Shown here one piece after another: positions 1 through 7,718 of a stretch of 12,719 bases of DNA (within the stretch, counting starts at the first letter, position 1; the number at the start of each line of letters is the position of its first letter). The DNA is from Bacteroidota bacterium (GTDB lineage Bacteria; Bacteroidota; Bacteroidia; Chitinophagales; Chitinophagaceae). The notes under the pieces were generated by a model. That model was not told where the DNA came from, did not search any database, and saw only the letters and a program-made list of their open reading frames with translations. The translations under genes and the position numbers were made by a program. The stretch lies in NCBI GenBank assembly GCA_028875955.1, contig JAGWTX010000011.1, positions 1 to 12,719 on the forward strand, read 5' to 3'.

Positions 1-22
1 CCTAATCCAATATTTTTACAAC

Positions 23-2065
23 ATGCAAAGGGTTGTATCATTTCTGCTGGTCTGTTTCATCTTGATCCTGACAAAAACTGGTTGGTCACAATCCTGCGCA
101 ACCCTGGGGCAAACCCCTTCCACTGCCTTTCCAGTTTGCGGTACGAATACCTTTACTCAGTCTTCGGTTCCGATATGCGGGGGCAAAAAAATTCCGACAC
201 CCTGTACTGATGGCAATACATATACGGATGTAAATCCTTACTGGTATAAATTCACCTGTTATGTAAGTGGCACATTGGGATTTGTGATCACACCCAAAAA
301 TCTGGGAGATGATTATGACTGGGAACTATTTGATATCACCGGCCGACTGCCCGATGATGTATATTCTGATCCTTCCCTTATCGTTTCTGCAAACTGGTCT
401 GGGTCTTCCGGAATCACCGGCACTTCCGCTACTGCTAAAAACAAATTTGAATGTGCTTCCTTACCATCCCAGGGTATTTCCACCTATAGCACCCTGCCGA
501 ATATAATTGCGGGGCATGATTATATCTTGCTGGTCAGTCATTATGACGGCGCTACCCAAAGCGGATATACCCTTGCATTCCCAAGCGGACAACAGGGTGG
601 AACGGCCAGTATTGTAAATCCGGTTGTACCAACCGTGATAAAAACCTATGCAGTTTGCGATGGGTCGGAAATGGTGGTGATACTGAATAAAAAAATCAAC
701 TGCAAAAGCATCGCCGCTGACGGAAGTGATTTCAGTATATCCGGTGGACCGGTACCGATCGGCATCAGCCTTGCAACCGGAAACGGCTGTAACAGTGAGT
801 TTGATTCAGATACCTTGTTTCTCAAACTGGATAAAATTCTTTCGCCTGCCACCTATACGGTTTCCGCAAAAGTCGGAACGGATGGCAATACCCTTACCGA
901 TAACTGTGCAAACCAGCTACCTCCCGGGGCCGTGGGTACGGTTCAGTTCATACCTGCGCAACCCACACCGATGGACAGTATCCATCCCCTGACCTGTATC
1001 ACGGATACCCTGACACTTGAGTTTTCAAAACCCATCCAATGCAGCAGCATTGCAGCAGATGGCAGTGATTTTATCGTTACCGGACCCGCTTCGGTAACCG
1101 TAGCCAAAGCCTTCGGGAAATGCAACAATGGGGTAAGCAGCTCTGTCACATTGCTGCTGGCTGCACCTATCCGGGTAAACGGAACCTTTACCATCCGGTT
1201 GCAAAACGGGACCGATGGAAATTCACTGATTGATGAATGCGGGGAGATGACACCTGCGGGATCCACCTTAGCGTTCACAACCCAACATATCACAACTGCC
1301 GATTTCCAGGCAGCTGTTCATCAGGGTTGTATTTCTGACACGGTTTTTCTAACACATAATGCCTATGGCGGTACCACACAATGGCAGTGGAACCTCGACA
1401 GTGCTTTTTTCAGCAATCAGCAAAACCCCGTTTTGATCTCCAAAAATTTTGGTAAACATAACCTGCTTCTGGCCGTAGGCAACGGTTTCTGCACGGATAC
1501 CGCTTTTACGCAATTTGACCTGGTTGACCAGACCGTACAATCAAAATTTGATGTACAGGATACCTTATGCCCGACGGATACCCTTCACTTCACGGACCTG
1601 AGTTCGGCAAATACCGTTTCCTGGAAATGGAACTTTGGCAATGGTGTTATCAGTGCCCTCCCATTTCCTCCAGCCCAAACCTATCCTTTACTGGGCCGGC
1701 AAATGAGTTATACTGCCAGTCTTTCCGTTATGAATAACCTGGGATGCGAAGACATCAGTTTCAAAAGATTTACCGTATTGGCATCCTGTTATATCGCGGT
1801 TCCATCCGGTTTCACACCCAATGGCGACGGTCTGAATGATTACCTATATCCCCTGAATGCTTTTAATGCAGATCAACTGGTATTCCAGGTGTATAACCGC
1901 TATGGCCAGCTGATTTTTGAAACCCGTGACTGGACACGCAAATGGGATGGAAGGGTTAATGGGCAATTACAGCCCAGCGGCACGTATGTATGGACCCTTT
2001 CGTATAAAGAAAAAAGTACGGGGAAACAGGTTAACCTGAAAGGAACCACTGTTCTCATCCGATAA
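23..2065 (+). CDS. Secreted multidomain protein with type IX secretion (gliding motility-associated) C-terminal sorting domain
   Basis: This 680-aa protein is probably exported and then secreted to, or anchored at, the cell surface. Residues 1-22 form a signal peptide (hydrophobic LLVCFILIL stretch, then GWSQ). A beta-rich N-terminal region of unknown function follows, to about residue 200. Two homologous Ig-like units, about 203-313 and 314-425, share the core SIAADGSDF (229 and 342) and a GTDGN motif. A PKD-like region lies at about 510-590 (WKWNFGNG is typical). The C-terminal domain, about 594-680, has FTPNGDGLNDY, then VYNRYGQLIFE and WDGR, and matches the CHU_C / gliding motility-associated C-terminal family, known as a type B type IX sorting signal. 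The start is the ATG at 23; only 22 upstream bases are visible, so the promoter and left neighbour cannot be judged. It ends in tandem TAA stops and converges on cdd with a 22-bp gap. The ligand or activity is unknown; an adhesin-like role is inferred only from domain type. Confidence 0.88.
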   Translation: MQRVVSFLLVCFILILTKTGWSQSCATLGQTPSTAFPVCGTNTFTQSSVPICGGKKIPTPCTDGNTYTDVNPYWYKFTCYVSGTLGFVITPKNLGDDYDWELFDITGRLPDDVYSDPSLIVSANWSGSSGITGTSATAKNKFECASLPSQGISTYSTLPNIIAGHDYILLVSHYDGATQSGYTLAFPSGQQGGTASIVNPVVPTVIKTYAVCDGSEMVVILNKKINCKSIAADGSDFSISGGPVPIGISLATGNGCNSEFDSDTLFLKLDKILSPATYTVSAKVGTDGNTLTDNCANQLPPGAVGTVQFIPAQPTPMDSIHPLTCITDTLTLEFSKPIQCSSIAADGSDFIVTGPASVTVAKAFGKCNNGVSSSVTLLLAAPIRVNGTFTIRLQNGTDGNSLIDECGEMTPAGSTLAFTTQHITTADFQAAVHQGCISDTVFLTHNAYGGTTQWQWNLDSAFFSNQQNPVLISKNFGKHNLLLAVGNGFCTDTAFTQFDLVDQTVQSKFDVQDTLCPTDTLHFTDLSSANTVSWKWNFGNGVISALPFPPAQTYPLLGRQMSYTASLSVMNNLGCEDISFKRFTVLASCYIAVPSGFTPNGDGLNDYLYPLNAFNADQLVFQVYNRYGQLIFETRDWTRKWDGRVNGQLQPSGTYVWTLSYKEKSTGKQVNLKGTTVLIR

Positions 2066-2092
2066 TAAAAATCTGTAGTAACACTTTTTATT
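2064..2092. terminator. Weak AT-only inverted repeat between convergent genes
   Basis: AATAAAAA (2064-2071) and TTTTTATT (2085-2092) are perfect reverse complements around a 13-nt spacer, spanning the stop codons of both convergent genes. It sits where a shared bidirectional terminator would be expected. The stem has no G-C pairs and would be unstable, so this is only a tentative call. Confidence 0.2.
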
Positions 2093-2573
2093 TCATGTCT
2101 TCCGCAGAAAAACCAAAGGGCAATAACCTGTCTGCTTTGGGAATCACCATTACCCTTCCTTCTTCACCGGCAAGGATCAACCGGATCGGATGTTTGAAAC
2201 GGGCTTCGTATTCCACCAGGGATTGACGGCAGATACCACAGGGCGTAATGGGACGATCGCTTTTCCCTTTTGCATTGTGATAACTGATAGCTATGGATTC
2301 GATGGCAACTTCAGGATACAGGGAAGATGCAGCCGATAACAACACCCTTTCCGCACAAATGCCGATCGGATAGCTGGCATTTTCCTGGTTGGTTCCCGAA
2401 ACCATTTTACCATTGGCCATCAGGGCCATGGCACCCACCTGAAAATGGGAATAGGGCGCATAGGCATTCTTTGTATTCTGGATGGCCAAACGCAAAAGGT
2501 TTGCATCGGCTTCAGCCAGGGCATCTATCGAAGGGTACATTTCATAGGTAAACTGGAAAGTATGTTGATCCAT
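2088..2573 (-). CDS. cdd: Cytidine deaminase
   Basis: This 161-aa enzyme hydrolytically deaminates cytidine and deoxycytidine to uridine and deoxyuridine in cytoplasmic pyrimidine salvage. The zinc site is complete: CAE at 73-75 (Cys ligand and the catalytic Glu75) and PCGICRQ at 111-117 (Cys112 and Cys115 ligands). The Cys-Cys-Cys ligand set is that of the small homotetrameric type; the E. coli type uses a His. The AYAPYSHFQVGA segment (38-49) and TNQENASYP (61-69) are the usual substrate-site regions. The length is slightly above the typical 130-140 aa because of about 15 extra N-terminal residues, which fits the Bacteroidetes form as I recall it, so I kept the first ATG at 2573. It lies downstream of lepB on the same strand, but a strong terminator lies 16 bp before its start codon, so it probably has its own expression control. 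Confidence 0.95.
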   Translation of the reverse strand: MDQHTFQFTYEMYPSIDALAEADANLLRLAIQNTKNAYAPYSHFQVGAMALMANGKMVSGTNQENASYPIGICAERVLLSAASSLYPEVAIESIAISYHNAKGKSDRPITPCGICRQSLVEYEARFKHPIRLILAGEEGRVMVIPKADRLLPFGFSAEDMK

Positions 2574-2589
2574 GGGATTGTGTTTTCAT

Positions 2590-2620
2590 AAAAAAAGTCC
2601 CCAGATTTTTTTCTGAGGAC
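2590..2620 (-). terminator. Rho-independent terminator after lepB, just before cdd
   Basis: On the minus strand the arm GTCCTCAGA is followed by a 6-nt A-rich loop, the arm TCTGGGGAC, then seven T residues (plus-strand positions: arms 2597-2605 and 2612-2620, A-run 2590-2596). The nine-base-pair stem has one imperfect pair. It ends lepB transcription. Only 16 bases separate its T-run from the cdd ATG, so it must also lie in the leader of any cdd transcript that starts upstream of it. Confidence 0.8.
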
Positions 2621-2683
2621 CCCTTCCGGCTATTAAATATACGAAATTTCAAACAATGTATCCGGCGGCTAACAGGATTAGGA

Positions 2684-4192
2684 TCAGCGGATCACGCTGA
2701 AAATCCTTTTCCATCTCGGTCCCTTGTTCCAGCTGAACCAAATTAAAGAAGCTTTACCTACCACATGTGTTTCAGGCACAAACCCCCAATAACGGCTATC
2801 CTGGCTCCTGTGACGGTTATCGCCCATCATCCAATAATAATTGTATTTAGGGGTATAGGAACTGGCTTCCTGCCCATTGATGATGTATTTGCCGTTTACT
2901 TCTTCCAGGGTATTGTGTTCATAGGTGATGATCAGTCTTCTGTAGAGTGCGATGGTTTGCGGATTGATGGGAAGTGCCACCCCTTTTTGGGGGATTTTTA
3001 TCGGACCGAAATTATCGACGGTCCAGGGATAATTGGCTTCATCATATGGGAAAGTGGTTCCTACAGTAGCGTCAACATAACGTTCAACTGATTTGACATT
3101 CGGTTGTCTTTTGACAATCTGGCTTTCACCGGGTGTCATATTGAGCACATAGGTACCCGGGCGGGAATTGATGGTTTGAATCTGTCCATCCGAATTTTCC
3201 GTATCGATACCCAGGGAGTCTTTGAAAAAATCATCTGTAAAATTGGTCCCATTGGTAACCACCATATACTCTGTCTGAGAAGCAGGTGGCACAAAAGCCG
3301 GCTGGTTATTGATATACAGGACACTGTTCTTCACCTGCAATACATCCCCGCTGACGGCTACACATCTTTTGATATAATTATCCGTTTTGTCAATGGGATG
3401 AACCAGTATCGGGTACTGGGCTTTCAGCGCTTCCCTGTCTCCCTTAAAGTCAGTCCGGAGAACGTCATAATAAGGCACTTTACTTCCATATTCCGGTAAA
3501 TTGATGATGGTATCACCCGCCGGAAAATTAAAGACAACCACATCGTTCCTTTTTACCTCGGTAAATGCCGGTAACCGTTTATAGGGAAGTTGCACCAGCG
3601 TCGTATAGGAAGGGGTGGTTTGTGAAAAAGGCATGGTATTGTGTACAAATGGGAAAGAGATGGGTGTCTGCGGGATGCGGGCACCATAGGTCATCTTATT
3701 CACAAAAAGAAAATCATTGATCAGCAGGGTCTTTTCCATACTGCCGGTAGGAATCACATAGGCTTCAAAGATAAAGGTCCGGATGATGGTGGCGGCAACT
3801 ATGGCAAATACACCCGCATCTATCCATTCACGGGAAGGGGGTTTGTGATAATGTTTGAGGATATCACCCCCATAATACTTTTCTTTTTCTGAAAAACCGA
3901 GATAAGGGAAATATAAAAAAGGCAGGAGAACGGTAGCCGTATGATCCAATACGGAAACCTTTTTGAAATGCATCACAAAAATAATCGTGATCCAGATGGT
4001 GATAAACTGACCGGCAATCGGGATCAACTGTAACCAGAACCAGTATTTACGGATCTTACATTTCTCAACAATCAACCAGGTATTGTAAAATGGGATAAAA
4101 GCTTTCCAGGGTTCCATACCCGCTTTTTTAAACATGCCATACATACCAACATGCCATCCGATAACACCAATAATGAATAGAGTTAAACCCAT
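2684..4192 (-). CDS. lepB: Signal peptidase I, with N-terminal membrane extension
   Basis: This 502-aa inner-membrane Ser/Lys protease (family S26) removes signal peptides from exported preproteins, which here would include the receptors and the secreted protein in this window. The catalytic core is clear: PTGSME with nucleophile Ser151, YIKRC with general base Lys275, and GDNRHRSQDSR at 457-467 (box E). A transmembrane helix (about 125-142) directly precedes the serine, as expected. Before it is a roughly 120-residue extension with about three hydrophobic segments (about 2-20, 50-74, 85-98) and a PWKAFIPFYNTW motif, resembling the membrane domain called DUF5684 that often precedes LepB in Bacteroidetes (assignment from memory). 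The stretch from Lys275 to box E is about 180 residues, longer than in the E. coli enzyme. The start is the ATG at 4192. A terminator follows the gene; a candidate promoter precedes it. Confidence 0.95.
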   Translation of the reverse strand: MGLTLFIIGVIGWHVGMYGMFKKAGMEPWKAFIPFYNTWLIVEKCKIRKYWFWLQLIPIAGQFITIWITIIFVMHFKKVSVLDHTATVLLPFLYFPYLGFSEKEKYYGGDILKHYHKPPSREWIDAGVFAIVAATIIRTFIFEAYVIPTGSMEKTLLINDFLFVNKMTYGARIPQTPISFPFVHNTMPFSQTTPSYTTLVQLPYKRLPAFTEVKRNDVVVFNFPAGDTIINLPEYGSKVPYYDVLRTDFKGDREALKAQYPILVHPIDKTDNYIKRCVAVSGDVLQVKNSVLYINNQPAFVPPASQTEYMVVTNGTNFTDDFFKDSLGIDTENSDGQIQTINSRPGTYVLNMTPGESQIVKRQPNVKSVERYVDATVGTTFPYDEANYPWTVDNFGPIKIPQKGVALPINPQTIALYRRLIITYEHNTLEEVNGKYIINGQEASSYTPKYNYYWMMGDNRHRSQDSRYWGFVPETHVVGKASLIWFSWNKGPRWKRIFSVIR

Positions 4193-4212
4193 AATAGATT
4201 GTTAAGTAGTAA

Positions 4213-4220
4213 CAAAAATA
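4213..4220 (-). promoter_or_regulatory. Candidate -7 box of the lepB promoter
   Basis: On the minus strand this reads TATTTTTG, an exact match to the Bacteroidetes -7 consensus TAnnTTTG, 20 bases before the lepB ATG. I see no good TTTG box at the expected -33 distance. It would give lepB a promoter separate from the response-regulator gene upstream. Confidence 0.4.
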
Positions 4221-4399
4221 TCCTTTTCAACCGCAACTGGGGGTTTTAGGGATAAAAGTTTTCTTAAATATGGCGAATCAGGTTAGCCAGGTTTTATGCG
4301 GCTGACAGGTTACATAGCGCATTCGGATGGATTCGCAGGTGCCAACCCATCATCCAAGCCCGCCATTGAACAGATCATCATTTCCGCCATCTGTTGACC

Positions 4400-5557
4400 T
4401 TAACCCTTAACATAGGCTGCCACATCATTGGCTGAAATCTCCTTGCCAGAGAGTATGACCAGTCTTTCCACCACGTTACGCAGTTCGCGGATATTACCTG
4501 TCCAATCATGTTTTTGAAGCGCTTCCATCCCCTTTTTGTCGATTGATTTTCTGGCCTGACCATATTCATCCGCTATATCTTCCAGGAACTTTTCAACCAG
4601 CAGGGGGATGTCTTCTCTCCTGTCATTCAAGGATGGCACATGGATCAGTATGACACCCAGGCGATGGTACAGATCGAGCCGGAAGTTTTTTTGGTTTACC
4701 TCTTCCAGTAAATCCTTATTGGTGGCTGCAATGACACGGACATCTACCACGATCTCTTTATCGCCACCTACCCTTGTAATTTTTCCCTCCTGTAAGGCAC
4801 GTAACACTTTCGCCTGGGCAGAAAGACTCATGTCCCCGATCTCATCCAGGAAGAGGGTTCCGCCATGCGCCTGTTCAAATTTGCCGATACGTTGTTTTAT
4901 GGCGGAGGTGAAAGAACCTTTTTCATGTCCGAACAATTCACTTTCGATCAGTTCTCCGGGTATGGCAGCACAATTGACTTCAATGATGGGTGCACTGGCA
5001 CGGTTGCTTTTTTCATGCAGCCAACGGGCTACCAGCTCTTTACCGCTTCCGTTTTCACCGGTAACAAGAACCCTGGCTTCCGTGGGAGCTACCTTATCGA
5101 TGGTATCTTTTACTTTTTGGATGCCTTCACTCTCACCGATGATTTCCTGTACGCGCGACACTTTCCGTTTGAGCACTTTGGTCTCTTTTACCAATGTGGT
5201 TTTATCCAGTGCATTGCGGATGGTGATGAGCAGCCGATTCAGATCCGGTGGCTTGGATATATAGTCAAAAGCTCCTTTTTTCACTGCATCCACAGCTGTT
5301 TCAATATTCCCGTGCCCGCTGATCATGATAACCGGAACATCCGATTGCGATTCCATCACTTTTTGTAAAAATTCGATCCCGTCGATTTTGGGCATTTTTA
5401 TGTCACATAAGACTACATCATATGACGCATTGCTGAATTTCTTAAACCCTTCTTCCCCATCCGAAGCTTCATCCACAGCAAATCCTTCGTTGCCAAGGAT
5501 TTCCTTCAACACATTCCGGATGGCTTTTTCATCATCAATGATCAGAATATTTGGCAT
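4400..5557 (-). CDS. NtrC-like response regulator: receiver plus AAA+ domain, no DNA-binding domain
   Basis: This 385-aa cytoplasmic regulator has an N-terminal receiver domain (1-118) with all key residues: Asp8/Asp9, phospho-acceptor Asp52, Ser80 and Lys102. An AAA+ sigma-54-interaction-type domain (about 139-365) follows, with Walker A GENGSGKE (167-174), Walker B TLFLDE (234-239) and the FRLDLYHRL segment (292-300) that carries arginine-finger residues. The sigma-54 contact loop, normally GAFTGA, reads GSFTSA (214-219). The protein ends after the lid region (NIRELRNVVERL), so the Fis-type helix-turn-helix of classical NtrC proteins is absent; the stop is a clean TAA. I recall similar short forms in other Bacteroidetes, which argues against truncation. 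No partner histidine kinase is in the window. It begins 50 bp after the 691-aa TonB receptor on the same strand, so co-transcription is possible. The start at 5557 gives the standard receiver beginning MPNILIIDDE. Confidence 0.9.
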   Translation of the reverse strand: MPNILIIDDEKAIRNVLKEILGNEGFAVDEASDGEEGFKKFSNASYDVVLCDIKMPKIDGIEFLQKVMESQSDVPVIMISGHGNIETAVDAVKKGAFDYISKPPDLNRLLITIRNALDKTTLVKETKVLKRKVSRVQEIIGESEGIQKVKDTIDKVAPTEARVLVTGENGSGKELVARWLHEKSNRASAPIIEVNCAAIPGELIESELFGHEKGSFTSAIKQRIGKFEQAHGGTLFLDEIGDMSLSAQAKVLRALQEGKITRVGGDKEIVVDVRVIAATNKDLLEEVNQKNFRLDLYHRLGVILIHVPSLNDRREDIPLLVEKFLEDIADEYGQARKSIDKKGMEALQKHDWTGNIRELRNVVERLVILSGKEISANDVAAYVKG

Positions 5558-5571
5558 TGTTTTTTATTTGC

Positions 5572-5591
5572 TAAGATACAGTAAGATACAG
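5572..5591. repeat. Tandem 10-bp direct repeat upstream of the response regulator
   Basis: TAAGATACAG occurs twice head to tail (5572-5581 and 5582-5591), one helical turn apart, 14 bp before the response-regulator start codon and inside the 50-bp gap after the 691-aa receptor gene. On the minus strand each copy contains TATCTTA, which partly resembles a TAnnTTTG -7 box. It could be a promoter or a regulator-binding site; function is unproven. Confidence 0.6.
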
Positions 5592-5607
5592 GATCGCAGT
5601 TCCCGGT

Positions 5608-7683
5608 TCAGAATTTACATAGAATACCCGTATACAGGTTCCTTTCCGGTGCCGGATTATAATACCGTTTTCCGAGCGCATTGATATCATTGCCCAGACT
5701 GTACGACTGGTTAAGCAGGTTATCCACTCCTGCATACAGATCCAGCTGCATATGGTGACGGCCGGTGATCCGGCAACCCAACTTTAACTGTGCCAACTGA
5801 TAAGCTGCTGCATACACATCATTGGCATCGGTAAGGGGCAGTCTGGATACCGCATTCAAAGAAAAGTTGGCATACCATCCACCGGCTGCTTCCAGATCCA
5901 TACCGGACACCCAGATATTTCGGGGAACACCGGTGATACTGTTTCCTGAATAATCGATACTCCCCTGCCGATAATCGACAAACCGATAGGGCTGAAAACT
6001 ATAACTGCTCCAAACCTGCCATTGTCTGATGAAATGGATTCCTTCCCGGATCAGTTCGTATTTAAACATGGCTTCTATCCCATTCTGCCGGGTTCCGCCT
6101 GCATTCACAAAATATTCAGCTCCCGACAAATTCGTTCTTCGCACAATGGCGTTGTTCAATCTGAAAAAATATGCCGCCAGATCAAATGTCAGCCTGCGAT
6201 GAAAAGCCGTTCCTTTCCATCCGCTTTCGATATTCCAGCCGGATTCCGCATTCAGGTTCCCGTAATAATTGCCGTCTGATGGCCTGATTTCTGCGAGAGC
6301 CGGAGGGGAGAATCCTTTGGCAGCCAGCAGGTACCAGGAAACAGCAGGACTCAACCTGTACAAAACAGCCAATCTGGGTGTAAGCTCATCTGCGATAGAT
6401 TTTTTTACAAAAGCGGGATCCGGATCGGTGGTTCTCTGGTAGCGGTAGGATTGGTTATTCAAACTCAAACCCGCAGTGAATGTCCAGCGGTCGGATAGGG
6501 TCAGTTCTGCCTGGGAAAACAGGAACCATTGCTTTGCATAAATATCATCTTTGAACTGAACCGTGTCTGCAACACCGTTTCTGTTGCCAAAATCATTGAT
6601 CAGTGAATGATTGTATAACCATTCCGCCCCATTGATCCATTGTAAATTGGTATTCGCTTTTTTTATCCGGTACACCAGACGGGTTCCTGCACCATAGTTC
6701 GCTTCGTTCCTTTTTTCATAATTGGTGATAAAGGGATTGGTAAAATCCGTGTGGTTAGCCGATAGAAAACTTTTCCAGATCCAGTGTTCACTTAGCTGAA
6801 AACTATGTTGTAATCCGCCGAAGAATGTTTTATTGTAAATGGCAGTTTTTTGTTGAATCGCACCCGGAAAAACGCCGGCGGCCTGTCTGGATAAACGGGG
6901 ATTGCTTTGCATCTGTGCCAGGGTAATCCCACCCGGTGTCTGGTAATAGAGATCTGTATAAAACAGGAGCCATCGAAATTCCTGTCTGTTGTTTTGTAAA
7001 GCAGCCTGCCATTGAATCATATCTTTTCGGGAAGCGGACTGATCACGGTATCCCTGAGATTGCTGGTGCAACTGCCCGAGTAAGGAAGTAAATTTTCCGG
7101 ATTGATGCGTCCAACCCGTTTGTTCCTGGAACATACCATACGAACCTAGCTGGGTACTTCCGGAAAAATGATCTTGTTTTTTGGTAGTAAACGGGTTATC
7201 TGATTGTAATAAAAGCACCCCACCGGTTCCGGCTCCATACATACTGGCGGCAGGCCCTTTTAACATTTCCGCCTTGTTTATGGAAGAAAGGTCAACCAGA
7301 TTGAGATAGGTGTTACCGCCTGCATCGGTAAGAGGCAGGTCATTCCAGTAGACCTTTGTATTCCTGATACCAAAGGGGGAACGCAATAAACTTCCCCTGA
7401 TTGATAACCGATAACTGGAGGGGGATCTTTCTTCCATCCTTACACCGGGAATCTGGTTCAGTACCGGTACAAAAGATGCATTACCATAGCGCAACAGATC
7501 TGCCTGAGTAAGCACTGCGATGGCAGCGGGTAGCTCTTTCCATTTTACCGAAGACTGAAAAGCGGTAACCGTTACATTTTCCAGCGTAGAATCTGTTTTT
7601 ACAGGTGTGACAACAGCAGCTTCCTGTGCATGGTTGATACAGGGAACAAGAAACAGGTAACAAAATAAAATGGCATTTCTCAT
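5608..7683 (-). CDS. TonB-dependent outer-membrane receptor (691 aa, FecA-like architecture)
   Basis: This is an outer-membrane beta-barrel transporter that would be energised by TonB-ExbBD. A signal peptide (1-19, ending NHAQ) is followed by a short linker with a TonB-box-like segment LENVTVTA (34-41). The plug domain (about 47-165) has LNQIPGVR, SIRGS and the typical MLKGPAASMYGAGTGGVL stretch (140-157). The rest is alternating aromatic beta-strand sequence with GAGTRLVYR-like and GFSPPALAEIRP segments, ending in a terminal Phe as barrel proteins usually do. There is no carboxypeptidase-regulatory-like domain ahead of the plug, unlike the larger receptor in this window. The length fits siderophore or cobalamin receptors, but the substrate cannot be determined from sequence. 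No SusD-like gene is adjacent, which argues against a classical SusCD polysaccharide locus. The gene follows the pdhB terminator and has no visible terminator before the response regulator. Confidence 0.92.
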   Translation of the reverse strand: MRNAILFCYLFLVPCINHAQEAAVVTPVKTDSTLENVTVTAFQSSVKWKELPAAIAVLTQADLLRYGNASFVPVLNQIPGVRMEERSPSSYRLSIRGSLLRSPFGIRNTKVYWNDLPLTDAGGNTYLNLVDLSSINKAEMLKGPAASMYGAGTGGVLLLQSDNPFTTKKQDHFSGSTQLGSYGMFQEQTGWTHQSGKFTSLLGQLHQQSQGYRDQSASRKDMIQWQAALQNNRQEFRWLLFYTDLYYQTPGGITLAQMQSNPRLSRQAAGVFPGAIQQKTAIYNKTFFGGLQHSFQLSEHWIWKSFLSANHTDFTNPFITNYEKRNEANYGAGTRLVYRIKKANTNLQWINGAEWLYNHSLINDFGNRNGVADTVQFKDDIYAKQWFLFSQAELTLSDRWTFTAGLSLNNQSYRYQRTTDPDPAFVKKSIADELTPRLAVLYRLSPAVSWYLLAAKGFSPPALAEIRPSDGNYYGNLNAESGWNIESGWKGTAFHRRLTFDLAAYFFRLNNAIVRRTNLSGAEYFVNAGGTRQNGIEAMFKYELIREGIHFIRQWQVWSSYSFQPYRFVDYRQGSIDYSGNSITGVPRNIWVSGMDLEAAGGWYANFSLNAVSRLPLTDANDVYAAAYQLAQLKLGCRITGRHHMQLDLYAGVDNLLNQSYSLGNDINALGKRYYNPAPERNLYTGILCKF

Positions 7684-7705
7684 GAGTTGACTGCTCAGGT
7701 TACTA

Positions 7706-7713
7706 CAAAGTTC
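7706..7713 (-). promoter_or_regulatory. Weak candidate -7 box for the 691-aa receptor
   Basis: The minus strand reads GAACTTTG, one base off TAnnTTTG, in the only space between the pdhB terminator and the receptor ATG (22 bases upstream of the ATG). Any -33 element would have to overlap the terminator hairpin. Low confidence. Confidence 0.2.
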
Positions 7714-7718
7714 GGAAT

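Noticed and set aside
11..18. TATTTTTA before the first gene as a -7 box
   Set aside because: It ends 4 bases before the ATG, too close for a normal leader, and the upstream half of the promoter is outside the window.
4322..4399. Continuation of the response-regulator frame beyond its TAA (26 further codons ending at a TAA)
   Set aside because: I considered readthrough or a sequencing error hiding a DNA-binding domain. The translation (GQQMAEMMICSM...) is too short and unlike a Fis helix-turn-helix.
4608..5684. Long open frames on the plus strand opposite the response regulator (218, 167 and 119 codons)
   Set aside because: They lie wholly or mostly antisense to a well-recognised gene, overlap each other, and their translations show no family features.
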